Shown here: one piece after another, positions 9,768-19,366 of the stretch | Layout: every line of letters begins with the position of its first letter | Position numbering within the stretch: the first letter of the stretch is position 1 | Source: DAHUYF01 sp963838385 | GTDB taxonomy: Bacteria; Pseudomonadota; Alphaproteobacteria; ATCC43930; CGMCC-115725 | DNA length: 64,000 nt | Assembly: GCA_963838385.1 (NCBI GenBank) | Contig: CAWIRE010000013.1 | Span: 33,728-97,727, forward strand | Direction: 5' to 3' | The notes under the pieces: generated by a model | The model's input: only the letters and a program-made list of their open reading frames with translations | Told to the model about the DNA's origin: nothing | Database searches by the model: none | Position numbers and translations under genes: made by a program

Positions 9768-10715
9768 CTAGGCGCAGATCCGGTTCAGCATCTTCTCGGG
9801 TGGGCGCTCTCCCCACTGCGACACCAGCCCCTCGTCGACAGACCACAGGTTCGGGCCGTTCTTGATGTTGACCCGGTCGCTGTCGGTCCAGTGCTCATGG
9901 ACCCTGCCCCAGGGATCGGCCCAATAGTCGTAGATCTGGCTGCCCAGGAGGTGGCGCCCCATTCCCCACATATGCTCGTACTTGCCCTTCTGTCGGAGAT
10001 ACTCGTGGCCCAGGAAGACATCATCGACGTCCTGGACCTCGAAGGACAGGTGGTTGAGCCCCTTCTTCTCGTGCTGGATGCAGAAGAAGACATGGTGATC
10101 GACGAACTGCTCGCCGCGATCGCAGCGGTTGAACGAGCCGATGATATGGTCCTTGCTGCCGGCATAGACGTCGTCGGAGCAGACCAGCCCGAGCGTGTCG
10201 CGGAACCAGCCCACCGTGCCCAGGAGATCAGGAGAGCCCATCACGCCGTGGCCGATGCGCTTTACCCGGGCGGGCCCGCGCTTCAGGCGCATCAGCTCGC
10301 CGGCGCGGTTGAGCGGCGTATCGGCGAAATTGAGCGCTTGGCGCTGCACCGGGATCGGCGCCACCGTCTCGATGCCGTGAACGACCTCGATCTGGTAGCC
10401 ATTGGGCTCCTTGAGGCGCACCCGCTTGCCGCCACCGGGCTCATCGATCTCCTCCACGGCCGAGGCGCCAGGCAGCTTCGCCAAGCGATGGAGATCCTCC
10501 TCGCTCGCCGCGTACCAGGCGAGGCCGACAAAGGCGGCCTCGCCAAGCTCCGTGACATGGATGTGGTGGGCGGGATCGGTGCCGCGCATGTAAAGCGCGC
10601 GGCTGGTCCGGGCGGCCCGCGCCATGCCGAAATCCGTAAGGAACTCTTCCATGACGTCGAGATCGGGCGCCCGGAGCCGCCCATAAGCCAAGTCGGTGAC
10701 CTTGATCGTCGGCAT
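9768..10715 (-). CDS. VOC-superfamily extradiol-dioxygenase-like protein
   Basis: A 315-residue protein with two vicinal-oxygen-chelate modules, like type I extradiol dioxygenases (catechol 2,3-dioxygenase, 2,3-dihydroxybiphenyl dioxygenase). Candidate Fe(II) ligands sit in the second module: His in RIGHGVMGS, His in GLNHLSFEV and Glu in GRVHEHW. This His-His-Glu set is what a ring-cleaving enzyme needs. Its stop abuts the stop of the ABC ATPase (convergent, no gap). Other meta-cleavage-like genes lie 30 kb away (34-43 kb), so pathway membership is only inferred. Confidence 0.82.
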   Translation of the reverse strand: MPTIKVTDLAYGRLRAPDLDVMEEFLTDFGMARAARTSRALYMRGTDPAHHIHVTELGEAAFVGLAWYAASEEDLHRLAKLPGASAVEEIDEPGGGKRVRLKEPNGYQIEVVHGIETVAPIPVQRQALNFADTPLNRAGELMRLKRGPARVKRIGHGVMGSPDLLGTVGWFRDTLGLVCSDDVYAGSKDHIIGSFNRCDRGEQFVDHHVFFCIQHEKKGLNHLSFEVQDVDDVFLGHEYLRQKGKYEHMWGMGRHLLGSQIYDYWADPWGRVHEHWTDSDRVNIKNGPNLWSVDEGLVSQWGERPPEKMLNRICA

Positions 10716-10798
10716 ACTCGTCTCCTCGCCTCATCCAATATGTTTGACAAAGAGTAGAGCGTTTTCATGCGGGTCGGCAATCATCGGCAGAACACCGA

Positions 10799-11968
10799 TC
10801 AGGCGAATGGCCGGAAATGCTTCGCCAGCGCGAGGCCCTGGTTCTGGTAGTTCGATTTGAGGCCGGAGCCGTAGACGCGGTCGGGATGACCGGCCATGCG
10901 CTCGTATCTCAGCCAAGCCACGGTCTGGCCGTGTTCGAGCATGAAAGGTACCTCGTGCGAGCGTACCTCCAGCACGGCGCGGCTGCCGTTGGCCCGACCG
11001 TCCCAGCCGAAGCCGGGGTCGAAGAAGCCGGCGTAGTGGACGCGATATTCACCGGAGCGGGTGTAATAAGGCACCATTTCGGCAGCCAGATCTGGCGGCA
11101 CGCCTACTTCCTCCGCCGTCGCCAAGATGTAGAACTCGTCCGGATCCAGGATCAGCGTCGCCTCGCGGTGGTAAATGATCGGTTCCCAGTAGTCGCGCGG
11201 ATCGTAGGCGCCGACGATATCGATATCGATCTTGTCGGTGTGCTTCTTAGCGCGATAGCCGATGATGCTGCCGGGACCCGTCCCTTTCAGATCGATCGTC
11301 ACCGGCACGAGGTTGTCCCGGATCTGCGGCCGGGGGCCGTTGCATCGCAGAAGCTGGCCTTCGTCATAAAGACGCGAGAGCTCACTGGCGGCGATGATGG
11401 GATTGCCGCGTTGAAAACGCAGCTGGTTGAGCCGGGAGCCTTGGCGGGCGACGACGCTGAAGGTCTGCGGTGCCACCTCGAGGTAGAGCGGCCCCTCATA
11501 GCCGCGCTCGATCTGGTCGAAGGCGGTGCCGCGGTCGGTGATGAGCCGCGTGAGCACGTCAAGGCGACCAGTCGAACTCTTGGGATTGGCTACGCCGGTG
11601 ACGCCACCCACCAACCGGACGCTCTCCAGCAAAGGCACGACGTAGACGCAGCCGCGCTCAAGCACCGCTCCCTCGGCAAGGTCGAGCGGATAGCCCCCCA
11701 TCTCCTTGACCTTGTCGATGACGGTGGCGCCGGGACCCGGCAAGAAGCTTGCCCGGACCCGATAGGCGTGGTGGCCGAGGCGCAGATCCATGCTGGCGGG
11801 TTGGATTTGCGCCGGCTCGATCTCGGGCGCCGCGGTGATCTCGCGCGCGCGGATCATCGCCGTGATCGCCTGGTAAGGCAACACGCCTGTCCCCGTACGA
11901 TGCGTGAAGCCCGTCGGGCCCTCCGAGGCGGCGTGGATTGTCGTGGCGGCGCTACCGCTGTCCGTCAT
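10799..11968 (-). CDS. dcd: 2'-deoxycytidine 5'-triphosphate deaminase, double-length form
   Basis: Converts dCTP to dUTP for thymidylate synthesis. At 389 residues it is about twice the E. coli enzyme and matches the alphaproteobacterial form with two dUTPase-like folds. The first half holds IQPASMDLRLG and GVTGVANPKSSTGRLDVLTR, the conserved nucleotide-binding region. The second half repeats the fold (VPVTIDLKGTGPGSIIGYRA). The start at 11968 gives a leader of about 25 poorly conserved residues, so a later start is possible. An AT-rich stretch at 12025-12115 upstream probably holds its promoter. Confidence 0.87.
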   Translation of the reverse strand: MTDSGSAATTIHAASEGPTGFTHRTGTGVLPYQAITAMIRAREITAAPEIEPAQIQPASMDLRLGHHAYRVRASFLPGPGATVIDKVKEMGGYPLDLAEGAVLERGCVYVVPLLESVRLVGGVTGVANPKSSTGRLDVLTRLITDRGTAFDQIERGYEGPLYLEVAPQTFSVVARQGSRLNQLRFQRGNPIIAASELSRLYDEGQLLRCNGPRPQIRDNLVPVTIDLKGTGPGSIIGYRAKKHTDKIDIDIVGAYDPRDYWEPIIYHREATLILDPDEFYILATAEEVGVPPDLAAEMVPYYTRSGEYRVHYAGFFDPGFGWDGRANGSRAVLEVRSHEVPFMLEHGQTVAWLRYERMAGHPDRVYGSGLKSNYQNQGLALAKHFRPFA

Positions 11969-12198
11969 GGGCTTTGCTACCTGTCTTGGTCAGGCGGATG
12001 GTGCAACGGATCGGCCGAACGAGCAAATATTTACGATTTCAGATTCGCTCCCCTGTCGCGGGCAGGCCAAATTCCTCATAACCATTTGTTTTGCAAAGAT
12101 TTTTTGTTTTATACCCGGTTTCCACCGGAGGTGATCGGCAGGCTGGAAGTGGATAAGCTGTTGGCGCAGCCATCGATCGCGGCTGGAAATGGTCTCCC

Positions 12199-15100
12199 TC
12201 ATCGGAAATCCCGGCTCTCGACGCGAAGCTCGGCAGGCGTGCTGAGGCCGGGATCGGCAAGGCGGCGCAGCAGCGGTGAGAGATCGACCAGCCGGTCGGC
12301 GACGATGTGGATCACCTCTCCTTCGCGCTGAACACGGCCGACGACTTCGACCAGCCGCGCGCCCATGACGATCGGACGAAAGCGCTCGAACACCTTTCGC
12401 CAGACGACGATGTTGGCGATGCCGGTCTCATCCTCGAGCGTCATGAAGATCACGCCCTTGGCGCTGCCGGGCTGCTGGCGCACCAATACCAGACCCGCCA
12501 CCCTGACCAGCTTTGCCGCCGGCGCGGCGAGAAGCTGGGCATTCCGCGAAATGTGGCGTACAGCGAGATCCTGACGCAGCAGTGCCACCGGATGGCGCTT
12601 CAACGACAGGCCGGTGGCACGGTAGTCCTCGATCACATGCTCGCCCAGGCCCATCGCCGGGAGTGCCGCCGGGGGCTCCGGGAAGGCGCCGGCCAGCGGC
12701 GCCAGCAACGGCAAGGCTTCTTGCGCGCCGCCGGTATCAAGCCCCTTGACCGCCCAAAGCGCCTGGCGCCGGTCGAGCCCCATCGAGCGGAAGGCATCGG
12801 CGGCAGCAAGCTTCTCCAGCACGCCGCGGCTCAGCCCGGTCCGATGCTGCAGCTCGGCCGGCCAGCGGAAGGGCGCATCGCGTCGGGCTACAAGCTTGTC
12901 CTTGATTTCTGCTTCGGCGAGGCCGTTCACCTGGCGAAAGCCGAGGCGGAGAGCACGACGCCTGCCCTCGGCGCCGGGCTCGAGCGTGCAATCCCAGGCG
13001 CTGTGATTGACGTCGACCGAGCGCAGCTCGACGTCGTGGTCGCGCGCATCGCGCACGATCTGCGCCGGGGCATAGAATTCCATCGGCTGGCTGTTGAGGA
13101 GAGCGCAGGCGAAAACATCGGGATGGCAGCATTTGAGCCAGGCCGAGACATAGACCAGGAGCGCGAAGCTCGCCGCGTGCGACAGCGGAAAACCGTACTC
13201 GCTGAAACCCTTGATCTGGTCGAAGCAGCGCACGGCGAAATCGCGCTCGTAATTGTGGGCGATCATGCCGTCGATGAATTTCTTCTCGAAGCGACGGATG
13301 TCGCCGTTGTGACGGAAGGTTGCCATGGCACGGCGCAGGCCGTCAGCCTCGCCGGCGGTGAAGCCGGCGCCGATCATGGCAATCTTCATCGCCTGCTCCT
13401 GGAAGAGCGGTACGCCGCAGGTGTACCTCAATACTTCCTCGAGGCCCGGAGGAAAATCGATTTTCTCCTGGTTAGTACGGCGACGAAGATAGGGATGGAC
13501 CATATTGCCTTGGATCGGCCCCGGCCGGACGATTGCCACCTCGATGACGAGATCGAAGAACTCACGCGGCTTGAGCCGCGGCAGCATGCTCATCTGCGCG
13601 CGGCTCTCGACCTGGAAGACGCCGATCGTATCGGCACGGCCGAGCATATCATAAACTTCAGGCAGGTCTTGCGGCACGCTGTCGATGGTGTAACGCCGGC
13701 CATCATGCTGCTCAAGCAGACCGAAGGCGCGGCGGATACAGCTCAGCATGCCGAGGCCGAGCACATCGACCTTGAGAATACCGAGCGCGTTGAGATCGTC
13801 CTTGTCCCATTCAATGACGGTTCGCTTCTCCATCGCCGCATTCTCGATCGGCACCAGCTCGTCGAGCCTCCCGCGGGTGATGACGAAGCCGCCGACATGC
13901 TGAGAGAGATGACGCGGGAAGCCCAGCAGCTCCTGCGCCAGCTCGATCGCCAGACGCAAGGTCGGGTCAGTGGGATCGAGCCCCACCCCCTGCACCTGCG
14001 CCTCGGCGATGGCATCGCCGCTCTGGCCCCAGACGGTACCGGCGAGCGCCGCGGTGACGTCCTCCGAAAGCCCCAGCACCTTCCCCACCTCGCGGATGGC
14101 ACCACGCGAACGATAGGAGCTCACAACCGCCGTCATGCCAGCGCGTTCACGCGTGTATTTGTCATAGATGTACTGGATCACCTCCTCGCGCCGCTCATGC
14201 TCGAAATCGACATCGATGTCAGGCGGCTCGTTGCGTTCGCTGCTGACGAAGCGCTCGAACAGCAGATCGATCCGGTCAGGATCGACGTCGGTGATGCGGA
14301 GGCAATAGCATACCGCCGAGTTCGCTGCGGAGCCGCGGCCCTGGCATAGGATGCCCTCCTTCCGGGCGTAACTCATGATGTCGTGGACGGTTAGGAAATA
14401 GGCGGCGAAGCCCAACTTACCGATGAGCCGGAGCTCATGCTCGATCTGCTGTTGGATCTTCTCGGGAGCGCCTTGGGGATAACGCCATGCCGCGCCCTCG
14501 CGCGCCAGCTGCTCGAGCTTCGCTTGCGCCGGCATACCATCATCGCCGGTCTCGTCGGGATAGTCGTAGCGCAGCTCGTCAAGGTTGAAGCGACAGCGTT
14601 CGACGATCTCGAGTGTACGCGCGACCGCCGCGGGATGATCGCGGAAAAGTCGCGCCATCTCCTGCGGCGGCTTCAGATGGCGCTCGGCATGGGGCTGGAG
14701 CCGGAAGCCAGCCTCGGCGAGGGTACAGCCCTCGCGGATGCAGGTGAGGACATCCTGTAGCCTGCGCCGAGACGGCGCATGATAGAGCACGTCATTGGCG
14801 GCGATCAGCGGCACCCTCATTCTTTCGGAAAGCATCGCCAGTCGATGGATGCGTTTTGCGTCGTCGCCCCTATAGAGATGGTGGAGGGCGAGATAGACGG
14901 CACCGCGAAAATCGTCTGCGAGACGGGCCAGGATTTCGGCGAAGCCGGCATCGGGCTGGTCGGGCGGCAATGCGACCAGGATCTGCCCCGTGCCGTGCTC
15001 GACCACATCGGCATAGGTGAGCCGGCACTCGCCTTTCTCCGCACGCCTCTTGCCCAGGGTCAGCAGGCGGGAAAGCCGGCCATAAGCGGTACGGTCGGTG

Positions 15101-15339
15101 GGAAAGCACAGCAGGCTCGGCGCATCCGTGAGGTCGAGTTGACAGCCGACGACCAAACGGAAGCCGAGCTCCTTGGCGGCGCTGTGGGCGCGGACGATGC
15201 CGGCCAGCGTGTTGCGATCAGCGATGGCGACGGCGCTCTGACCCAGCTCTTGCGCGCGCAGCACCAGCTCCGCCGGGTGTGAAGCGCCGCGCAGAAACGA
15301 GAAGTTGCTGGTGACCTGGAGCTCGGCATAGCCCGTCAT
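12199..15339 (-). CDS. dnaE2: Error-prone DNA polymerase DnaE2 (ImuC)
   Basis: C-family polymerase of the SOS mutasome, 1046 residues. It starts with the PHP domain (MTGYAELQVTSNFSFLRGAS). The polymerase core carries ILCQGRGSAANSAVCY and the catalytic acidic cluster PPDIDVDFEHERREEV near residue 370. Helix-hairpin-helix and OB-fold segments follow at the C-terminus. The ATG at 15339 matches the family start; longer readings would run into imuB. The imuB stop lies only four bases upstream, so it is the third gene of imuA-imuB-dnaE2, which is controlled by the LexA site at 17668. Confidence 0.95.
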   Translation of the reverse strand: MTGYAELQVTSNFSFLRGASHPAELVLRAQELGQSAVAIADRNTLAGIVRAHSAAKELGFRLVVGCQLDLTDAPSLLCFPTDRTAYGRLSRLLTLGKRRAEKGECRLTYADVVEHGTGQILVALPPDQPDAGFAEILARLADDFRGAVYLALHHLYRGDDAKRIHRLAMLSERMRVPLIAANDVLYHAPSRRRLQDVLTCIREGCTLAEAGFRLQPHAERHLKPPQEMARLFRDHPAAVARTLEIVERCRFNLDELRYDYPDETGDDGMPAQAKLEQLAREGAAWRYPQGAPEKIQQQIEHELRLIGKLGFAAYFLTVHDIMSYARKEGILCQGRGSAANSAVCYCLRITDVDPDRIDLLFERFVSSERNEPPDIDVDFEHERREEVIQYIYDKYTRERAGMTAVVSSYRSRGAIREVGKVLGLSEDVTAALAGTVWGQSGDAIAEAQVQGVGLDPTDPTLRLAIELAQELLGFPRHLSQHVGGFVITRGRLDELVPIENAAMEKRTVIEWDKDDLNALGILKVDVLGLGMLSCIRRAFGLLEQHDGRRYTIDSVPQDLPEVYDMLGRADTIGVFQVESRAQMSMLPRLKPREFFDLVIEVAIVRPGPIQGNMVHPYLRRRTNQEKIDFPPGLEEVLRYTCGVPLFQEQAMKIAMIGAGFTAGEADGLRRAMATFRHNGDIRRFEKKFIDGMIAHNYERDFAVRCFDQIKGFSEYGFPLSHAASFALLVYVSAWLKCCHPDVFACALLNSQPMEFYAPAQIVRDARDHDVELRSVDVNHSAWDCTLEPGAEGRRRALRLGFRQVNGLAEAEIKDKLVARRDAPFRWPAELQHRTGLSRGVLEKLAAADAFRSMGLDRRQALWAVKGLDTGGAQEALPLLAPLAGAFPEPPAALPAMGLGEHVIEDYRATGLSLKRHPVALLRQDLAVRHISRNAQLLAAPAAKLVRVAGLVLVRQQPGSAKGVIFMTLEDETGIANIVVWRKVFERFRPIVMGARLVEVVGRVQREGEVIHIVADRLVDLSPLLRRLADPGLSTPAELRVESRDFR

Positions 15340-15343
15340 GGCA

Positions 15344-16960
15344 TCACGCGAAGAGACCATGCAGGAACCAGCGTGGCTCTGCTGGCGCCAGGAAGAGGCC
15401 GTCACGATAAAGCCAAAAGCGCCGTCCAGTCTCGTCTTCGACGCGATAATAATCGCGCAACGCGCCCGCCTCCTTGCTGCCATGCCACCATTCGCCGCAG
15501 AGTCGCTCCGGCCCATCGGCGCGTCGCACGCGGTGCTGCAGGCGACGCCAATGGAAGAGGCTCGGCGGACCGTCCGGCATCAACGCCACTGCCTCGATCG
15601 GTTCCGGCCGCGGCAAGAGGCGGATCGGCCGCGGCGGATTGAGCCGCCAAGTATTTTTCGGTGGAGAAAAAACCGGAGCAAATCGTTGGACATGTTCCGG
15701 TATATGGCTTTGGTGCGGCTCAAGGTGCCCGACCGACGGCAGTCCCAGGCGATTGGCCAAGCGATCGACAAGAACGGCAAGTTCCGCCGTGTCGCCGACA
15801 TCGCGATCCCGCCCTTCGGCTGCCAGCAACGCGCGCGCAACCTGCCGCGCCATGGTCTTCTTGCCGGGGAACGGCACGATCTTGTCGCAAGCGGCTGCAG
15901 GCTGAACCCGGGCAGGCTCAGCCAAGCGGAGTTGGACCGCCGCCAGCCTTTGCACCGACATCGCTGCCAGCACCATATCCTCGATACCGAGACCGGGATC
16001 GATCGTGGCGAGCCGCTCGGCGAAAAGCCGAAAGAGATGGTGGGGGTCGCGCGTGGGCCGCGCCGCGCCGATCGTCACCTGCGCCACGACCCCATCGACA
16101 CGATGGCAGCTTAATACCAACCGGCGTGCTCCGAGCATCTCCTCGCCAAGCACGGCACAGAACCTTTCCAGCAGAAACTGAAGGGCGTTGGCAAGTGCCT
16201 CGGGTGCGCCAATCGGCTCGGCAAAGCGCCGCCGCACCCAACGTGCCGGCACCGGCGGCAGCGGTGAAAGCGGCTCCGCCGCCGTACCAAGCGCTTGGTC
16301 CAGGCGCATCGCCAGTCCCTCGCTGAACCGTGCGGCCAATGCGGCGCGCGGCAAGGCGTAGAGATCGCCGATGCGGCGCAGCCCGAGCCGTTCAAGTTCG
16401 ACCGCCAATACACAATCGAGCTGCAGCGCCGCGACCGGGAGATCGGCGATCGCGGACCGCGTCGCTTGCGGCGGCACCACCGCACGATCGGTGCCGCCGC
16501 ATCGCGCCACCGCCCAAGCGGCACCGGCGGTGTCGGCGATGGCGGCACGGCCAGCGATGCCTTGTCGCCCAAGCCGTTCGACCAGCTCGCCTGCGAGGCT
16601 CGTTTCGCCGCCCCGCAAATGGGCACAGCCGGTGACGTTAAGAAGGATAGCCTCGCTGCCATGCGGCGCGGTCCAAGGGCTGTAGCGCTGGCACCAACGA
16701 GCGAGCCGCTGGAGCGCCGCAGCGTCACCAGCGGGATCGGCTTCAGCAACGGTGAGCGCGGGATAAAGCGCGCGCGCATCGCCCAGCGACATGCCCGGCG
16801 TGATGCCCAGCATCTCGGCGGCGGCATTGATTGCCGAGACGAGATGCCGGTTGCCGACCGGCAGGGTGAGAGCAAAGGGCCTATCCGGCGCGGGAAGCCG
16901 GCTGCCACGCCGCCGGTCGATCGGCCAGCGCGGCAACCAGAGACACATGACCCGTCGCAT
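15344..16960 (-). CDS. imuB: ImuB, Y-family-like mutasome adaptor protein
   Basis: Non-catalytic relative of Y-family polymerases that links DnaE2 to the beta clamp, 538 residues. The N-terminus MCLWLPRWPIDRRRG replaces the catalytic Asp-containing start of true Y polymerases, as is typical of ImuB. Palm and finger segments, a helix-hairpin-helix (LERLGLRRIGDLYALPRAAL) and a long C-terminal tail follow. It starts inside imuA (80-base overlap, 16881-16960), implying tight coupling. An alternative ATG at 16948 shortens it by four residues. Confidence 0.92.
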   Translation of the reverse strand: MRRVMCLWLPRWPIDRRRGSRLPAPDRPFALTLPVGNRHLVSAINAAAEMLGITPGMSLGDARALYPALTVAEADPAGDAAALQRLARWCQRYSPWTAPHGSEAILLNVTGCAHLRGGETSLAGELVERLGRQGIAGRAAIADTAGAAWAVARCGGTDRAVVPPQATRSAIADLPVAALQLDCVLAVELERLGLRRIGDLYALPRAALAARFSEGLAMRLDQALGTAAEPLSPLPPVPARWVRRRFAEPIGAPEALANALQFLLERFCAVLGEEMLGARRLVLSCHRVDGVVAQVTIGAARPTRDPHHLFRLFAERLATIDPGLGIEDMVLAAMSVQRLAAVQLRLAEPARVQPAAACDKIVPFPGKKTMARQVARALLAAEGRDRDVGDTAELAVLVDRLANRLGLPSVGHLEPHQSHIPEHVQRFAPVFSPPKNTWRLNPPRPIRLLPRPEPIEAVALMPDGPPSLFHWRRLQHRVRRADGPERLCGEWWHGSKEAGALRDYYRVEDETGRRFWLYRDGLFLAPAEPRWFLHGLFA

Positions 16961-17648
16961 CGCACGCCTCCACCATCCAGGATGCCGGCACACCGCCGCG
17001 GCAGCGCCAGAGTTCGACCTGCCAGCGCGCTCGGTCGATCCCAGGCTCGCCAGCAACGACATCGCCGGGCATCGCCTTGATTCGCCAACGGGTGTCTGCA
17101 GCATTGGGCGCCGAACGCTGGGCGGCTGCCCGCTCGCCATCGCGCCAGCGCCGCAGCGCGAAGCCGGTGACGCCGGAAGCTTCGGCAGCCAGCAACAACC
17201 GCCGACTTGCGGGCAAGGAAAGCACCTCCGGCTCGCCGACCACGGCAGCCAAGGCTGGGCTTCTCAATCCCTCCTCCATTGCCCACAGCACCTCTCGCGG
17301 ATGTCGCGCCTGGGCCAGGATCAATCGCCGGGTATCGAGGCCAAGGGCAGCCAATCCCGGCCCGTACAGATCGCCCTCGGCCAAACACCACAGCACCGGC
17401 CGTTCCGGCTTGAGCCGGGCCAGGATACCGGCGAGGAAGGCGGCCGCCACGGCGCCGTCCTCTTCCTCCGTCCCAGTTCCTGCCATCTCATGCAATGTCC
17501 CCAAGGCCAAGCCTTTGCCAGGCAAGACTTTATCGATCGCAGGCAGGGCGAACGGCAGGACTTCCCGGTCCCGTCGCCCCGTCCTTTCCAACGCCTCAAG
17601 GCGACGGCGCAACGCCACGAGACGACCGCTTCGCTTAGCCACAGTCAT
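16881..17648 (-). CDS. imuA: ImuA, RecA/SulA-like mutasome protein
   Basis: First gene of the damage-inducible mutagenesis operon, 255 residues. It resembles a degenerate RecA core: LPAIDKVLPGKGLALGTLHEM near residue 35 corresponds to the RecA region before Walker A, but no intact GxxxxGK[ST] is present. ImuA is needed with ImuB and DnaE2 for damage-induced mutagenesis in alphaproteobacteria such as Caulobacter. The ATG lies 20 bases from a perfect LexA box. No strong Shine-Dalgarno sequence precedes it. Confidence 0.9.
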   Translation of the reverse strand: MTVAKRSGRLVALRRRLEALERTGRRDREVLPFALPAIDKVLPGKGLALGTLHEMAGTGTEEEDGAVAAAFLAGILARLKPERPVLWCLAEGDLYGPGLAALGLDTRRLILAQARHPREVLWAMEEGLRSPALAAVVGEPEVLSLPASRRLLLAAEASGVTGFALRRWRDGERAAAQRSAPNAADTRWRIKAMPGDVVAGEPGIDRARWQVELWRCRGGVPASWMVEACDATGHVSLVAALADRPAAWQPASRAG

Positions 17649-17667
17649 GATAAGTACAAATCAATTT

Positions 17668-17682
17668 GTTCCTATTTTGTTC
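17668..17682 (-). promoter_or_regulatory. LexA (SOS) box of imuA-imuB-dnaE2
   Basis: The plus strand reads GTTC-CTATTTT-GTTC, an exact match to the alphaproteobacterial LexA direct repeat GTTC-N7-GTTC. It lies 20-34 bases upstream of the imuA ATG, where a bound repressor would block initiation. The surrounding bases are AT-rich, unlike the rest of the window, as expected for a promoter core. Confidence 0.88.
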
Positions 17683-17785
17683 TTATCTGCCGCAAAGTCA
17701 ACCCGCCGGCTGGCGCAGATCGGCATCCGACTGCATCAACCTCACGTCGGAGGCCGTCAAGATCGGGGGCGGATGAGCCGGACGG

Positions 17786-18565
17786 TCAACGCCCGCGAAA
17801 GCCCGGCGACACCTTTTTCAAAAAGCTCCGGTACCCCTGGCGGAAATCTTCGGTATCGAAAGTCTCGTAGGGCTCCTCGAACTCCTTGTCATCGAGCGGA
17901 CGCGGATCCTCGAGGCGGCGGGCAAACTTCTTGTGCCAGCGATTGACCAAAGGCGCGCCGGCGGCGATGCGCCGCGCCGTGGCATAGGCTTCCTCCGCCA
18001 CCTGCGCATCTGGCATGACCCGGCTGACAAGTCCCTTCTCCTTCGCTTCCGCGGCGCCGAAAATGCGGCCCTCGAGCAGAATCTCAAGCGCCGTCTGGCG
18101 CCCCACCAGCTTGATGAGGGCGGCGATCTCGGGATAGCCCATGGTGACCCCGATACGGTTGATCGGAACACCGAAGCGGCTCCCTTCGCCGCAGATGCGA
18201 ATGTCACACAGCATCGCCAGCTCTAGACCACCGCCGACACAAATCCCTTGGATCAACGCCACCGTCGGGTGACGAGACTCCGCAATGCCCCGCATAGTGT
18301 CGTGCATGAGCCGGCCATACGCGCGGGCCTGGTCGAAATTCGAGCGCAACGCCGCGAACTCCGCGATGTCGGCGCCCGGCGCGAACGCCTTTTCGCCAGC
18401 GCCGCGCAACACGATGCAACGAACATCATCCTGCGGCTCGAGCGTGGCGAAAGCCTCTCTCACCCCTTCCCACATCGCCCAGGTCAACGCATTGAGCCGA
18501 TCCGGCCGGTTCAGCGTGATCGTGACGATGCCGCCGTCGCGCTCGATCAGGACTTCATCCACCAT
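17786..18565 (-). CDS. Enoyl-CoA hydratase/isomerase family protein
   Basis: Crotonase-fold enzyme, 259 residues, adding water to enoyl-CoA or catalysing a related CoA reaction. Oxyanion-hole segments are AFAPGADIAEF near residue 62 and IQGICVGGGLELAMLCDIRI near 105. Catalytic acidic residues are probably in the RFGVPINRIG to GYPEIAALIKLVG region. The ATG at 18565 follows GAGGAGGTGAGG; a GTG at 18571 is also in frame. It stands alone between the mutasome operon and divergent pyrE, so its pathway is not indicated. Confidence 0.88.
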   Translation of the reverse strand: MVDEVLIERDGGIVTITLNRPDRLNALTWAMWEGVREAFATLEPQDDVRCIVLRGAGEKAFAPGADIAEFAALRSNFDQARAYGRLMHDTMRGIAESRHPTVALIQGICVGGGLELAMLCDIRICGEGSRFGVPINRIGVTMGYPEIAALIKLVGRQTALEILLEGRIFGAAEAKEKGLVSRVMPDAQVAEEAYATARRIAAGAPLVNRWHKKFARRLEDPRPLDDKEFEEPYETFDTEDFRQGYRSFLKKVSPGFRGR

Positions 18566-18656
18566 CCTCACCTCCTCAACTCTGCCAGCCTAGCACATTG
18601 CCCCAGGGCCGATTTGGCCCTAAACATGCCTCGCCTGCCGCGCGACCGAGGAGCCG

Positions 18657-19346
18657 ATGGCGACGACCCCAGCGGATGATGCCGCCGAGATCACCTCCCG
18701 CATTCTGCTGGAGACGAAGTCGGTTCTGTTCAGCCCCGACAAGCCCTTCACCTTCACTTCGGGTCGCGTCAGCCCGGTCTATGTGGATTGCCGACGCCTC
18801 ATCTCCTTTCCACGCGCCCGCCGGCGATTGATGGACCTCGGCGCCGATGTGATCGAGCGGGTGGTCGGCCACGAATCGCTCGACGCAGTGGCGGGCGGCG
18901 AGACCGCAGGTATTCCCTTTGCCGCCTGGATCGCCGAGCGACTGGCCTTGCCCATGCTCTATGTCCGCAAGAAGCCAAAAGGCTTCGGCCGCAATGCTCA
19001 GATCGAAGGAGAAATGAACGAGGGGGAACGCATCATCCTGGTCGAGGATCTCGCCAGCGAGGGCAGCTCGAAGCTGAACTTCGTCCGCGCCATCCGCGAG
19101 GCCGGGGGCGTCATCGCGCACAGCTTCGTCATCTTCAATTACGGTATCTTCCCGCAAAGCATGGCGAGCCTCGAGGCCGAAGGAGTGCGCCTCCATTGGC
19201 TTGCCACCTGGTGGGATGCATTGCGCGTGGCGCAAGGACTCGGCTACTTCACGCCCGAGCAATTCGCCGCGATCAAAGCCTTTCTCGAGGATCCCGACGG
19301 CTGGTCTGCGGCGCGCGGCGGCAGCCGCAGCGGCTCGGCCGTCTGA
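18657..19346 (+). CDS. pyrE: Orotate phosphoribosyltransferase
   Basis: Joins orotate to PRPP to make OMP in pyrimidine synthesis, 229 residues. FTFTSGRVSPVYVDCRRL near residue 31 is the orotate-binding start, YVRKKPKGFGRNAQIEG near 101 is the flexible catalytic loop, and IILVEDLASEGSSKL near 122 is the PRPP-binding motif. That motif departs from the usual [VI]DD.[IL]TTG form, with Ser in place of Gly, as seen in some alphaproteobacterial OPRTases. A GAGGAG site precedes the ATG. The C-terminal tail is Ser/Gly-rich and probably disordered. Confidence 0.92.
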   Translation: MATTPADDAAEITSRILLETKSVLFSPDKPFTFTSGRVSPVYVDCRRLISFPRARRRLMDLGADVIERVVGHESLDAVAGGETAGIPFAAWIAERLALPMLYVRKKPKGFGRNAQIEGEMNEGERIILVEDLASEGSSKLNFVRAIREAGGVIAHSFVIFNYGIFPQSMASLEAEGVRLHWLATWWDALRVAQGLGYFTPEQFAAIKAFLEDPDGWSAARGGSRSGSAV

Positions 19347-19366
19347 CGCGCAGCGCGGCCCGCATC

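Noticed and set aside
12307..14349. A 680-codon plus-strand frame opposite dnaE2
   Set aside because: Complementary to the conserved DnaE2 sequence with all its motifs; the opposite frame shows no domain.
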